Below are positions 1-9,804 of a DNA stretch of 64,000 nucleotides, piece after piece; position 1 is the first letter of the stretch, and each line of letters starts with the position of its first letter. Made by a program: the position numbers and the translations under genes. Below the pieces are notes generated by a model. The model was not told the DNA's origin. It made no database searches and saw nothing but the letters and a program-made list of their open reading frames with translations. The stretch comes from Phycisphaerales bacterium (GTDB taxonomy: Bacteria; Planctomycetota; Phycisphaerae; Phycisphaerales; UBA1924): NCBI GenBank assembly GCA_040217175.1, contig JAVJNT010000001.1, forward strand, positions 1,302,001-1,366,000, read 5' to 3'.

Positions 1-68
1 GCTGGGTCGTGCAAGACGTGGTGGCCGTGCTCGAGGGGCGCGAGCCGATGCATCGGGCGCCTGGCTGA
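1..68 (+). CDS. 3' end of a truncated gene, possibly a D-2-hydroxyacid dehydrogenase
   Basis: Only the last 21 codons are inside the window, ending in TGA at 66-68. The readable tail contains VVAVLEGREP. That resembles the C-terminal helix of D-isomer specific 2-hydroxyacid dehydrogenases such as SerA-like proteins, where an ...VL.GR.P ending is common. The match is short, so the family call is a guess; the open frame and proper stop make a real gene end likely. The next gene is convergent and begins 11 bases later. Confidence 0.35.
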   Translation, partial: WVVQDVVAVLEGREPMHRAPG

Positions 69-78
69 TGGAGCGCCG

Positions 79-486
79 CTACTCCGCGCTCCACACCACG
101 TTGCCCGCCTCGTCGTAGAACTTCGCCACGGGCTGGCCCGACCGCATGACGCCGAAGAACGCACGGCTGTTGCCGTTGTCGTCGGCGAAGCCGATACGCA
201 GGGCTTCCTTGGTAAAGCCGAGCCACGCGCGGGTGTGGCCCTTGTCGTCGGCCAGCGTCATGCCCGGGCCCGAGTCGGACAGCGAGAGCTTCATGCGCAC
301 CGTGCCAGCGCCATCGTGGAAGATGAACGTCGGGCCATCGCGATCGGCGGTCAGCACCGCGCGCTCGGCGCCGGTCTCGTCGACCAGGCGGAGCGTGCGC
401 GTCGAGACGCCCTCGTTCAGCTTCTCGGTGAGGGCGCGGACGTGGGATTCCAGCGCGGCGATGCGTTCTTCGGTCGAGTTGGGCAT
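79..486 (-). CDS. Small protein of five beta-hairpin-like repeats after a helical N-terminus
   Basis: A 135-residue protein. The start is ATG at 486, giving MPNSTEERIAAL; the longer in-frame extension upstream looks non-coding. Residues 1-25 are an amphipathic, coiled-coil-like helix (ALESHVRALTEKL). From about residue 28 the sequence is five degenerate repeats of 20-22 residues with the pattern hxDxxGxxRxxh, for example LVDETGAERAVL, FHDGAGTVRMKL, LADDKGHTRAWL, FADDNGNSRAFF and FYDEAGNVVW. Regular D-x-x-G turns suggest a small beta-meander or solenoid. No signal peptide or catalytic motif is visible. I do not recognise a named family; function unknown. It is divergent from the gene at 665. 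Confidence 0.7.
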   Translation of the reverse strand: MPNSTEERIAALESHVRALTEKLNEGVSTRTLRLVDETGAERAVLTADRDGPTFIFHDGAGTVRMKLSLSDSGPGMTLADDKGHTRAWLGFTKEALRIGFADDNGNSRAFFGVMRSGQPVAKFYDEAGNVVWSAE

Positions 487-664
487 GCGATTGCTACCGT
501 GTCTTGGGTGGCTCTCTCGGGTGGCTCGCGGCACGCGAACGTGCGGCTCGCTCCACGTCGTCTCTGGCGTACCGTACTCGGCCCAAGCCGCCGATTCTCG
601 CGCACGACAACATCGGCTTCCTCAGCAGGCAGAGGCACCGACGAGAGAGAGAAGGAACCCGGGC

Positions 665-1549
665 ATGGCATCCCCAACCAACGTCTTCGCCGCCGCTGCA
701 ACGCTCGCCCTGGCCGGCGCCTTGGCGCTGCCCATGCTTGGTCTGACGCGCGCGAACTCGGGCAGCCATGCGGCGCTGTTCAACGCCCGCTCGGTCGCCA
801 CCGGCATCGAGGCGATGGCCTTCGACGCCGGCGTGTACGCGCCGGCCTTCCGCACGGCCCCCGACGGCACGATCACGCACTACTCGGCCGTCATGCTCGC
901 CGGCGGCTACGCAGACGCGGCCGACTTCACGAGCCCCCTCGCCCCGGGCGGCGGCGCGCCGACCGCCGGAGACCACGTCGCCCAGGTCGACCGGCTCGCC
1001 TTTAGCGTCAACGGCGCGATCATGCCGCCCGAGCCGCTGGCCTACTCGGGCACCGACCGCCACTACCGCCCCGTCCGGCACGCGGCCGCCGTGCCGCAGT
1101 CGGGATCGCGGCTGGTACGCAGGGACGAAGCGATCGATCCCGCCCGTACGCTGCTGGTCACCGAGTGGTTGGCGGACGACGGCTACGCCGCGCTCGCCCA
1201 GGGCCCCACCATCGTGAGCCATCGGCCCATCGTGCCCTTCGTGGGCGTCACCGCCGGCCGCAGCCCGGAGCGCGAGCCGACGTCGGGCACGACCGATTCG
1301 CCGTTCGCCTACCCGCAGGCCGACGACGTCTTCACCGACAACGCTCGCTTCAACGAGGTCCTGACCAGCCGCAGCCCGACCGAGATCAATGCCATGGGCC
1401 GCTCGCATGTGTCGGGGAAGGGGGGTGGCTCCGCCGCCGTGATCATGCTCGACGGCTCGGCCCGCCTGGCCACGCCCCGCCAGAGCGTCGAGCAGCGACT
1501 CTGGGGCGAGGCGTTCCACGCGATCACCGGCGGCCGCGGCGTGCGGTAA
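665..1549 (+). CDS. Membrane-anchored protein resembling a degenerate planctomycete pseudopilin (DUF1559-like)
   Basis: 294 residues from ATG at 665, preceded by AAGGAA seven bases upstream. Residues 5-30 form one hydrophobic segment, followed by an Arg-containing stretch (LFNARSVATGIEAMAFDAG). That layout recalls the region after the transmembrane helix in planctomycete prepilin-like proteins, where R/N-rich residues precede a 'counting the items' helix. Near the C-terminus a His is followed by a Gly-rich stretch and MLDGSARLA, then LWGEAF; this parallels the H-x-DG ending of the same families. There is no cleavable GFTLIE-type leader, so it would not be processed as a classical pseudopilin. 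The family link is inferred from layout only; a plain membrane-anchored secreted protein is the alternative. Confidence 0.6.
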   Translation: MASPTNVFAAAATLALAGALALPMLGLTRANSGSHAALFNARSVATGIEAMAFDAGVYAPAFRTAPDGTITHYSAVMLAGGYADAADFTSPLAPGGGAPTAGDHVAQVDRLAFSVNGAIMPPEPLAYSGTDRHYRPVRHAAAVPQSGSRLVRRDEAIDPARTLLVTEWLADDGYAALAQGPTIVSHRPIVPFVGVTAGRSPEREPTSGTTDSPFAYPQADDVFTDNARFNEVLTSRSPTEINAMGRSHVSGKGGGSAAVIMLDGSARLATPRQSVEQRLWGEAFHAITGGRGVR

Positions 1550-1576
1550 ACCCGACCCCACCCCCACCATCCGGCC

Positions 1577-1582
1577 TATCCT
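1577..1582 (+). promoter_or_regulatory. -10-like TATCCT of a probable leaderless gene
   Basis: TATCCT ends six bases before the GTG start at 1589 and no Shine-Dalgarno is visible, so transcription would begin at or next to the start codon. No convincing -35 is seen. Confidence 0.45.
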
Positions 1583-1588
1583 GCCTGC

Positions 1589-2128
1589 GTGATCAGGGTC
1601 GAACGCATCACGCCTAAGAGCCCGCTCTACCCGAGCTCGGTCGCCCTGCGCGAAAGCGTCCTGCTCAACCCCATCGGCTTCGATCACGCGAAGTTCACCA
1701 ATGAGTACCCCGGCGTCGACGACCGAGCCGAGCACTTCGTGGCGGTCATGGACCACCCGACCGGCAACAGGGTCGTGGGTTGCCTGCTGCTCCTGACCGA
1801 CGAGGAGCCCAGTGCGGGCGGCCAGACACAGGCAAAGGTCATGCAGATGGCCGTCGACCCGCAACGGCAGGGCGAGGGTCTCGGCCGCCGCCTGGTCGTC
1901 GCCGCCGAGGCCCGGGCCTTCGGAGAGCTCGGCCTCGCCCGCCTCTACTGCCACGCCCAGGACCGCGCCATCGGCTTCTACGAGGCGCTGGGCTGGACTC
2001 CCGAGGGCGAGCCCTTCGAGGAAGCGGGCATCGGCCACCGCAAGATGGTCTTCGACGCCCCGCCCCAGCCGACCGGCGACGCCGCCGAGGCGCTCGAGGG
2101 AGACCCGCTGTATGGGGATGGGGTCTAG
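1589..2128 (+). CDS. GNAT family N-acetyltransferase
   Basis: 179 residues, GTG start. The acetyl-CoA binding core is visible: MQMAVDPQRQGEGLGRRLV at about 89-107 is motif A with the Q/RxxGxG loop, and YCHAQDRAIGFYEALGW at about 124-140 is motif B, where the Tyr commonly acts as general acid. These enzymes transfer acetyl from acetyl-CoA to an amine; the substrate cannot be read from sequence. The order of strands fits cytosolic ElaA/PhnO-like members. The last 25 residues are an acidic extension beyond the fold. It appears monocistronic, with a -10-like hexamer immediately upstream. Confidence 0.85.
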   Translation: MIRVERITPKSPLYPSSVALRESVLLNPIGFDHAKFTNEYPGVDDRAEHFVAVMDHPTGNRVVGCLLLLTDEEPSAGGQTQAKVMQMAVDPQRQGEGLGRRLVVAAEARAFGELGLARLYCHAQDRAIGFYEALGWTPEGEPFEEAGIGHRKMVFDAPPQPTGDAAEALEGDPLYGDGV

Positions 2129-2131
2129 GGA

Positions 2132-2827
2132 TCACGCGTCGGTCGTGCGCCCCAGCCCGCACTCGGGGCACACAGAGATGCCATCACCAAGCTCGTAGTT
2201 GCACGCCACGCACCGACCGCGAGCACGGCGGCGGCGTGTGCGAACGAGGCGCACGCCTACGAACGGAACGAGCACGAGGGCCATGTAGAACGCCACGTTG
2301 CCCGCCAGCCCGGGCCAGATCGGGCGCAGGGGGATGGCCCACGCGCGCGTATGGCCGTATCTCGATTGCGCAGTGCGGCGGATCAGGTTGTCCGATGGCC
2401 CCGGATAGCTCCACCACCCCACCGCCGCGCGGAACGGGAAGCCCGACCAGTACACGTCGAGCCAATCGCCCTCGTGCTTGGCCGCCTCGACGGCGGCACG
2501 TGGCACCACGTTCTCGGCGATGGGCTCGAACGATGGCGTGGCGCTGAACGAATCGAGGAACAGCGGAACCCACGCCAGGTACTCGTTGGGCGGGTCGAAC
2601 ATCGACGCGGGCTCTCGGACGAACCAGTACACGCCCATCGACTGCGTCGGCCCCGGCAGCCGATCGCCCACCCACTTCGACAGCGGGTCGCGCAGCCTGA
2701 GCTCGGCCACCAGCGTCCCATACGGCACGCTGGCCACCGCCAGCACCAAGCCAACGACAAGGCTCACCACCACCATCCGCCCGGTCACCAACCGGTGCCG
2801 ATTCGCGTTGGATGCCCCGCCGGCCAT
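2132..2827 (-). CDS. Two-helix membrane protein with a C-terminal zinc ribbon
   Basis: 231 residues from ATG at 2827; a GTG one codon earlier is also possible. The N-terminal helix is VVVSLVVGLVLAVASV (about 18-35) and a second lies near 180-198 (AFYMALVLVPFVGVRLV). Between them is a roughly 140-residue extracytoplasmic domain rich in Trp, Pro and Tyr. After an Arg-rich cytoplasmic stretch the protein ends in CVACNYELGDG...CPECG, a four-cysteine zinc ribbon. Zinc-ribbon tails of this CxxCxYxL type are frequent on Phycisphaerae membrane proteins of unknown role. It converges on the acetyltransferase gene with a 3-base gap. TACCGT seven bases before the ATG suggests a leaderless mRNA. Function unknown. 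Confidence 0.7.
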   Translation of the reverse strand: MAGGASNANRHRLVTGRMVVVSLVVGLVLAVASVPYGTLVAELRLRDPLSKWVGDRLPGPTQSMGVYWFVREPASMFDPPNEYLAWVPLFLDSFSATPSFEPIAENVVPRAAVEAAKHEGDWLDVYWSGFPFRAAVGWWSYPGPSDNLIRRTAQSRYGHTRAWAIPLRPIWPGLAGNVAFYMALVLVPFVGVRLVRTRRRRARGRCVACNYELGDGISVCPECGLGRTTDA

Positions 2828-2834
2828 CACGCAG

Positions 2835-2840
2835 ACGGTA
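2835..2840 (-). promoter_or_regulatory. -10-like TACCGT of a probable leaderless gene
   Basis: On the minus strand TACCGT lies seven bases before the ATG at 2827, with no Shine-Dalgarno between. Confidence 0.4.
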
Positions 2841-2865
2841 CGGGCGCACTGTCGCGGATGGTCGG

Positions 2866-4395
<1,530 letters not shown>

Positions 4396-4615
4396 CGCAT
4401 GCCTGGGGAATCGATTGATCAAATGGCCCCATCGCGGGTGCGACGCTGAGAAAAGGCCAACTGACTCGTACCGAAGTTGGATCCCGGCGGTCAGGCCATG
4501 CCCAGAGCTTCGGGTGCGGTCGTCGGTCCGTTTGCGTCGGAAGCGTCCGCTGAGGCGAGAGTATAGGCCAACCGACAGCCCTCCCCGAGCATTCTCGTCG
4601 CCGCTGGCGGCCCGA

Positions 4616-4621
4616 TAGCAT
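4616..4621 (+). promoter_or_regulatory. -10-like TAGCAT before polA
   Basis: TAGCAT lies eight bases before the polA ATG and no Shine-Dalgarno separates them, which fits a leaderless or very short-leader transcript. A second A/T hexamer, TATAGG, sits at 4562-4567 and could start a longer transcript. Confidence 0.35.
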
Positions 4622-4629
4622 CGCGGGCC

Positions 4630-7560
4630 ATGGCCAAAAGCAGCTTCAAGACGCTCTATCTCGTGGACGGCTACGCCCAGTTCTTCCGGGCCTACCACGC
4701 CATCCGTACACCCATGACCAGCCCGGTCACCAAGGAACCCACCAACCTCACCTTCGGCTTCGTCGGCATGCTGCTCAAGCTCCTCCGCGGGGCCGCGGGC
4801 GGAGCAAAGCTCGTGGGCGAGCGGCCCGACTACCTGGCCGTCGCCATCGACGTCTCGGGCGACACCGAAACCGTGCGCAGCGAGATCGACAAGCAGTACA
4901 AAGCCAACCGCCCCCCGCCGCCCGAGGACCTGCCAGAGCAGGTCCAGCGGTGCATCTCGATCCTCGAAGCTATCGGCGTGCCCGTTCTCGGGGCCGAGCG
5001 GTACGAGGCCGACGACGTGATCGCCACGCTCGCCAAGCAGTTGGAGAGCGAGGCCAACATCCGCGTGGTCAGCAAGGACAAGGACCTCAAGCAGCTCCTG
5101 CATCCCGCCAACGACGGCACGCGGGCTGCCTTCGAGCTCTACGACGTCCACAACGACGAATTGATCACCGCCCAAGGTCTCATGGACGAGTTCAACGTGA
5201 CGCCCCAGCAGTGGCGCGACGTGCTGGCACTGGCGGGCGACACCGTCGACAACATCCCCGGCGTCGAGGGCGTGGGCCCCAAGACCGCCGCCAAGCTCAT
5301 CGCCGAGTGGGGCACGCTCGAAAATCTGCTCGAGAACGCCGACAAGATCAAGGGCAAGCGGGGCGAGCGCATCCGTGAGGCCGACGGCATCCTGGATCGC
5401 AGCAAGAGGCTCGTCTCGCTCATCGACGACGTCGACGTCGACTTCGACCTCGGGCGCGCCGCCTTCGACCGCCTCGACCCGGCCGCCCTCATGCCCATCC
5501 TCAAGGAGCTGGGCTTCAACCGATACCAGGACGAGCTCAAGCAGCTCCTGGGCGAAGACGCCGAGGCCGCGGCGGAGATCGAGCCCAAGCCGCCGACCGC
5601 CAGGACGGCCTCGAAGGCGTCGAAGGCCGACGCCGGGCAGGGCGGGCTGTTCGACGCCAAGAGCGACGACGCCCCCGACGCGGCCGACGGTGAATACGAA
5701 GTCGTCACGACCAAGGTCGAACTCAACAAGCTATCGAGTGCCCTGAAGAAGGCCAAGCTCGTCGCGATCGACACCGAGACCACGTCGCTGCGGCCCATGC
5801 TGGCCGACCTCTGCGGCCTGAGCTTCTCGACCGAGGCGGGCAAGGCCTGGTACGTGCCCGTGCGCTCGCCCGAGCCCGACGCCCACCTCAACGAGGCGAC
5901 GGTGCTTGAGGCGCTCACGCCCATCCTCGAAGACGCCACGATGGCCAAGACCGGGCACAACCTGAAGTACGACCTGCTCGTGCTCCGGCGGGCGGGCGTC
6001 GAGCTCGCCGGCGTTGCGTTCGACACCATGGTGGGCAGCTACCTCATCGATGCCTCGCGCTCCTCGCACAGCATGGACGCGCTCTCGCTCGCGCTGCTCG
6101 GCCGCGAGAACATCTCGATCAAGACCCTCATCGGCACGGGCAAGAAGCAGAAGCGCTTCGACGAGGTCCCGCTCGACCAGGCGGCGCCCTACGCCGCCGA
6201 GGACGCCGACGTCTCGCTCCAGCTCCACGGCATCTTGGCCCCGCAGATCAAGGAAATGAACCTTGATGACCTCAACCACGACGTCGAGGTCCCGCTCATC
6301 GACGTCTTGGCCGAGCTCGAATGGAACGGCATCCGCGTCGACCCCAAGGAATTGGAGAAGCAGGAAGCGCGACTGAGCGACCGCATCGCCGAGCTGAAGG
6401 ACCAGATCCAGGACGAGGCGATGGCCACCTGCGGGCGTACGTTCGAGCCCGATTCACCGAAGCAGCTCGCCGGCATCCTCTTCAACAAGCCCGACGCGGC
6501 CGACCCGGGCCTGGGCATCAAGCCGCTCAAGCGCGGCAAGACCGGCCCCTCGACCGACGCCGAGGTGCTCGAGAAGCTCGCCCAGGACACGACGATCGAG
6601 AGCCCGCTGCCGCAGCTCATCCTCGAGTACCGCCAGCTCACGAAGCTCGTGAACACCTACCTCGTGAGCCTGCGCGAGGAGATCAACCCCGACACGAAGC
6701 GCATCCACGCGAGCTTCAACCAGACCGTCGCCGCCACGGGTCGCCTGAGCTCGAGCGATCCGAACCTCCAGAACATCCCCATCCGCACCGAGATCGGCCG
6801 GGAGATCCGAAAGGCCTTCGTCGCGCCGCGTGGCCGCGTGCTCATCGCGGGCGACTACTCGCAGATCGAGCTGCGGATCCTCGCGCACCTGTCGAAGGAC
6901 CCAGCCCTCATCGCCGCCTTCGAGGCGGGCGAGGACATCCACCGCGCCGTCGCGGCCCAGATCCACGGCGTGGAGCCCAAGGACGTCACGCGCGAGCAGC
7001 GCGACGGCGCCAAGATGGTCAACTTCGGCATCATCTACGGCGTCACCGCCTACGGCCTGGGACGGCGCTTGGGCATCGGCAACACCGAGGCCGGCGAAAT
7101 CATCGAAGGCTACAAGAAGAAGTTCGCCGGCATCACGACCTTCCTCGAGGAGTGCATCGACCAGGCCCGCAGCCAGGGCTACGTCGAGACGATGCTCAAG
7201 CGCCGCCGCCCCATCACCGAGATCGACGCCAAAAACCCTTCAAGACGCTCCCTGGCCGAACGCATGGCCATCAACTCGGTCGTCCAGGGCTCGGCGGCCG
7301 ACCTCATCAAGCTGGCGATGGTCGACCTGCACGCGCGACTCAGCCCCCACGCCGCACACCGGCGCGACGGTAAGAAGCCCGAGGTCGAGGGCGTGCTCAT
7401 GCTGCTGCAGATCCACGACGAGCTCGTCTTCGAGGCCGACAAGAAGACGGCCGACGAGGCCAAGCAGCTCATCGTCGATCGCATGCAGAGCGCCATGGAC
7501 CTCCGCGTGCCGCTGGTGGTCGAGGCGAGCGTGGCCAGCAACTGGTACGAGGGGAAGTGA
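4630..7560 (+). CDS. polA: DNA polymerase I, with intact proofreading domain
   Basis: 976 residues, slightly longer than usual. The order is 5'-3' exonuclease/flap domain (about 1-310, with VSKDKDLKQLL and the helix-hairpin GVEGVGPKTAAKL), 3'-5' exonuclease (about 360-560) and polymerase (about 600-976). The proofreading site keeps its carboxylates: D381/E383 in DTETT, N444...D448 and Y521xxxD525. Polymerase motif A is DYSQIE at 742-747, motif B includes K795 and NFGIIYG, and motif C is HDE at 929-931. The enzyme processes Okazaki fragments and fills repair gaps. Gly/Pro/Lys-rich residues 310-350 form the linker. The stop overlaps the next ATG by one base, starting a three-gene operon polA-GNAT-prmC. 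Confidence 0.97.
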   Translation: MAKSSFKTLYLVDGYAQFFRAYHAIRTPMTSPVTKEPTNLTFGFVGMLLKLLRGAAGGAKLVGERPDYLAVAIDVSGDTETVRSEIDKQYKANRPPPPEDLPEQVQRCISILEAIGVPVLGAERYEADDVIATLAKQLESEANIRVVSKDKDLKQLLHPANDGTRAAFELYDVHNDELITAQGLMDEFNVTPQQWRDVLALAGDTVDNIPGVEGVGPKTAAKLIAEWGTLENLLENADKIKGKRGERIREADGILDRSKRLVSLIDDVDVDFDLGRAAFDRLDPAALMPILKELGFNRYQDELKQLLGEDAEAAAEIEPKPPTARTASKASKADAGQGGLFDAKSDDAPDAADGEYEVVTTKVELNKLSSALKKAKLVAIDTETTSLRPMLADLCGLSFSTEAGKAWYVPVRSPEPDAHLNEATVLEALTPILEDATMAKTGHNLKYDLLVLRRAGVELAGVAFDTMVGSYLIDASRSSHSMDALSLALLGRENISIKTLIGTGKKQKRFDEVPLDQAAPYAAEDADVSLQLHGILAPQIKEMNLDDLNHDVEVPLIDVLAELEWNGIRVDPKELEKQEARLSDRIAELKDQIQDEAMATCGRTFEPDSPKQLAGILFNKPDAADPGLGIKPLKRGKTGPSTDAEVLEKLAQDTTIESPLPQLILEYRQLTKLVNTYLVSLREEINPDTKRIHASFNQTVAATGRLSSSDPNLQNIPIRTEIGREIRKAFVAPRGRVLIAGDYSQIELRILAHLSKDPALIAAFEAGEDIHRAVAAQIHGVEPKDVTREQRDGAKMVNFGIIYGVTAYGLGRRLGIGNTEAGEIIEGYKKKFAGITTFLEECIDQARSQGYVETMLKRRRPITEIDAKNPSRRSLAERMAINSVVQGSAADLIKLAMVDLHARLSPHAAHRRDGKKPEVEGVLMLLQIHDELVFEADKKTADEAKQLIVDRMQSAMDLRVPLVVEASVASNWYEGK

Positions 7561-8174
7561 TGGACACGCCCCCACCCTGGACGCGGCCGCGGCCCTGGCC
7601 GCTGCCGATCGAGACCGAGCGGCTCGTGCTCCGCCACTCGACGCACGACGACGTGCCGGCCATCTTCGAGGCGGTCGATAACAACCGCGCCAAGCTGTTG
7701 CCGTGGATGGAGTGGGCGGAGCGCGAGAACATGACGGTCGCCCAGACCCACTACACCATCGAGAAGTTCATCCGCGAGGCCGAGCAGGACCTGCCGAGCG
7801 ACCTGCTCATCTTGGTCTGTGATCGCAGCGACGAATCGCCCGTCGGTGGAACCGGCATGCACAGCTTCCGCCCCGACACGCACCAGGCCGAGATCGGCTA
7901 TTGGGTCCTGCCAGGTCGCCAGCGGGCGGGCATCTGCACCGAGGCCGTCGCCGCTCTCACCGAGGTCGGCTTCCGCCCGCAGGATCGGAGCGGATTCGGC
8001 CTCCGCCGGCTCGAGATCGTCTGCTCGGCCGACAACCCGGCGTCGGCGCGCGTCGCCGAGAAAGCCGGCTACAAGCTCGAGGCAACGCTCCGCGCCCACC
8101 GCTGGGTGAGGGGCTTCGGCTGGAGCGATACGCTGGTATTCGGCGCCCTCGCCGATACATGGACCAAGCCATGA
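7560..8174 (+). CDS. RimJ/RimL-type GNAT N-acetyltransferase
   Basis: 204 residues. The ATG at 7560 overlaps the polA stop by one base; a GTG one codon upstream is less likely. The RimJ/RimL signature is clear: IETERLVLRH near residue 16, a Trp-containing helix (LLPWMEW), AEIGYWVLPGRQRAGICTEAV at about 101-121 (motif A, where the usual Q/RxxGxG loop reads GRQRAG) and NPASARVAEKAGY...GFGWSD at the end. Such enzymes acetylate N-terminal amines of ribosomal proteins or antibiotics; the substrate is unknown here. Translational coupling to polA and prmC suggests a modification role linked to protein synthesis, but that is only contextual. Confidence 0.88.
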   Translation: MDTPPPWTRPRPWPLPIETERLVLRHSTHDDVPAIFEAVDNNRAKLLPWMEWAERENMTVAQTHYTIEKFIREAEQDLPSDLLILVCDRSDESPVGGTGMHSFRPDTHQAEIGYWVLPGRQRAGICTEAVAALTEVGFRPQDRSGFGLRRLEIVCSADNPASARVAEKAGYKLEATLRAHRWVRGFGWSDTLVFGALADTWTKP

Positions 8175-9052
8175 CCACCGCCGCAAAGGAAGCCTGGACC
8201 ACGCGCAAGCTGCTCGACTGGCTGCGCGGCGCTCTGAAAGACAAGGGCATCGACGACGCCCGCCTGTGCGCCGAGCTGCTCGTGGCCCACGTCATAGGCT
8301 GCCAGCGGCTGCGGCTCTACATGGAGGCAGACCGGCCCGCCACGCCCGACGAGCTCACGCGGCTGCGCGATCTCGCCAAGCGCGCCCTGAACCACGAACC
8401 CGTCCAATACCTCGTGGGCGAGGCCAGCTTCTACGGCATCTCGCTCAAGGCCGACAAGCGGGCACTCATCCCCAGGCCCGAGACGCAGACCCTCGTCGAC
8501 GAGGCCGTCGCTGTGATCAAGGCCATCGAGGGACGTGCGCCGCTGGTCGCCGATGTCTGCACCGGTAGCGGCTGCGTCGCCATCGCGATCGCCAGCCAGG
8601 CTTCCACCGCAACCGTGCATGCGTGCGACATCGACGCCGAAGCACTGGCCCTCGCACACGAGAACTTCGAACGCACGAACCTCACCGATTGCATTTCCGT
8701 GTTCGAAGGCGACCTGCTCGCCGCCCTGCCAGACGGCGAGCCCTACGACGCCATCGTTGCCAACCCGCCCTACATCCCCGACGACGAGTGGGATGCGGTC
8801 GCGCCCAACGTCAAGGGCCACGAGCCGACGCACGCCCTCCGCGGCGGCGCCGACGGGCTCGACCTCGTCCGTCCGCTCGTCGCCCGGGCCGCCGATCGCC
8901 TGCGGACCGGCGGCCTACTCGCGATCGAGGTCGCCGCGGCCCGCGCCGACGAGGCGCTCGCGCTGCTTACGACCGATGACCGCTACGGCGAGTGCCGGAT
9001 CGTGCGTGACTTCGCCGGACGGCCGCGGGTCATCGCCGCCCTCACCAAATGA
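8171..9052 (+). CDS. prmC: Peptide chain release factor glutamine methyltransferase
   Basis: 293 residues from ATG 8171, overlapping the previous stop as ATGA; an ATG four codons upstream is possible. The N-terminal helical domain (about 1-85) carries the release-factor binding region (EPVQYLVGEASFYG). The SAM domain has VCTGSGCVAIA (motif I, about 132-142), CDIDAEAL, and the catalytic NPPYIP (about 199-204), which binds the target glutamine amide. PrmC methylates the Gln of the GGQ loop in RF1/RF2 and so raises termination efficiency. The length and motif order are standard. It is the last gene of the polA operon and is followed by a hairpin. Confidence 0.95.
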   Translation: MTTAAKEAWTTRKLLDWLRGALKDKGIDDARLCAELLVAHVIGCQRLRLYMEADRPATPDELTRLRDLAKRALNHEPVQYLVGEASFYGISLKADKRALIPRPETQTLVDEAVAVIKAIEGRAPLVADVCTGSGCVAIAIASQASTATVHACDIDAEALALAHENFERTNLTDCISVFEGDLLAALPDGEPYDAIVANPPYIPDDEWDAVAPNVKGHEPTHALRGGADGLDLVRPLVARAADRLRTGGLLAIEVAAARADEALALLTTDDRYGECRIVRDFAGRPRVIAALTK

Positions 9053-9055
9053 CAA

Positions 9056-9075
9056 GGCCCGCGGCGAGGCGGGCC
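9056..9075. terminator. Hairpin between convergent genes
   Basis: GGCCCGC (9056-9062) and GCGGGCC (9069-9075) form a perfect 7-bp stem with a 6-base loop, four bases after the prmC stop and before the stop of the convergent gene. No U-tract follows, so intrinsic termination is uncertain. Confidence 0.4.
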
Positions 9076-9099
9076 AAGCTCACGTTCGGCGACGAGCCA

Positions 9100-9624
9100 T
9101 CAGCGGCGACGACGACGAACGGCCACGAACACGAGACCAGCCGCAGCCAGCGCGCCCCCGCCCGGGAGCGGTACCGCGACTTCGAAGGTGCCCTCGCCGG
9201 GCTGGATGCCTCCGGGTCGATCCACGGTCGTGATCGTCGGCCGAGAGAGCAAATCCGGCAGCAGGCTGCCCGGACGATCGACGGTCGTCAGGATGGTGGA
9301 CGAATTGCCCGGACCCTCGCCGAATGCTCCCGGATCGATGGTCAGCCGGGTGCCATCATCGGGGGCGAAGGGGCTCGGCCCCGCCATCGTGAACAAGAGC
9401 GAGGAGTCGGTCGGCCGTTCAGTGGTCGCGGTGCGTGCGAAGCCGGACGTCGGGGCGACCGCTGAAGGACCAGCCACGTCGAGGACGTACCGAACGAACC
9501 AGTCCTGCGAACCGGTCGCGTCGAATCGATCGTGCGTCGACGGAAGGGCCAAAGGATCGGCAAGAGCGGCGGGCGCGATCACGCCGGTCGCGGCCGCGAC
9601 GATAACTGACGAACGGAGTTGCAT
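9100..9624 (-). CDS. Exported protein with a PEP-CTERM-like sorting tail
   Basis: 174 residues from ATG 9624, chosen because GGGAGA lies about eight bases upstream. Residues 1-23 are a signal peptide (basic start, VIVAAATGVIAPAALA). The middle is Thr/Pro/Asp-rich and of low complexity, with a repeated TTVDRPG element (two copies about 23 residues apart). The end is VPLPGGGALAAAGLVFVAV followed by five Arg, a PEP-CTERM-like tripartite signal with VPLP replacing VPEP. Such tails are recognised by exosortases in the inner membrane; no exosortase is in this window. Probably a surface or secreted protein of unknown role. Confidence 0.75.
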   Translation of the reverse strand: MQLRSSVIVAAATGVIAPAALADPLALPSTHDRFDATGSQDWFVRYVLDVAGPSAVAPTSGFARTATTERPTDSSLLFTMAGPSPFAPDDGTRLTIDPGAFGEGPGNSSTILTTVDRPGSLLPDLLSRPTITTVDRPGGIQPGEGTFEVAVPLPGGGALAAAGLVFVAVRRRRR

Positions 9625-9643
9625 CTTTGTTTCTCCCACTTAT

Positions 9644-9669
9644 TCAAGACGCGTGCTCAAGACGCGTGC
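9644..9669. repeat. Perfect 13-bp tandem direct repeat
   Basis: TCAAGACGCGTGC occurs twice back to back (9644-9656 and 9657-9669), in the leader or promoter region just upstream of the minus-strand gene starting at 9624. It could be an operator; nothing else supports this. Confidence 0.6.
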
Positions 9670-9702
9670 GTGCGGTTGCATTCCACGACGAGAATACAAC
9701 AA

Positions 9703-9725
9703 ATCCGGGTCGCTTTGACCCGGAT
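9703..9725 (-). terminator. Rho-independent terminator of the M28 peptidase gene
   Basis: ATCCGGGTC (9703-9711) pairs perfectly with GACCCGGAT (9717-9725) around a 5-base loop. On the minus strand the stem is followed by TTGTTGTATT, a T-rich run. It lies about 80 bases beyond the stop codon at 9805. Confidence 0.7.
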
Positions 9726-9804
9726 GAAGTGGGTTTTATGGGTTGTCGGGAAAGTCGCTAGGACGCAAGGGTTTCAACGTGAGAGACGTCTCACGCAGAC
9801 TGCC

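Noticed and set aside
494-2038. 514-codon minus-strand frame
   Set aside because: Runs antisense through two supported genes; composition is Arg/Ala/Gly-rich with no motif.
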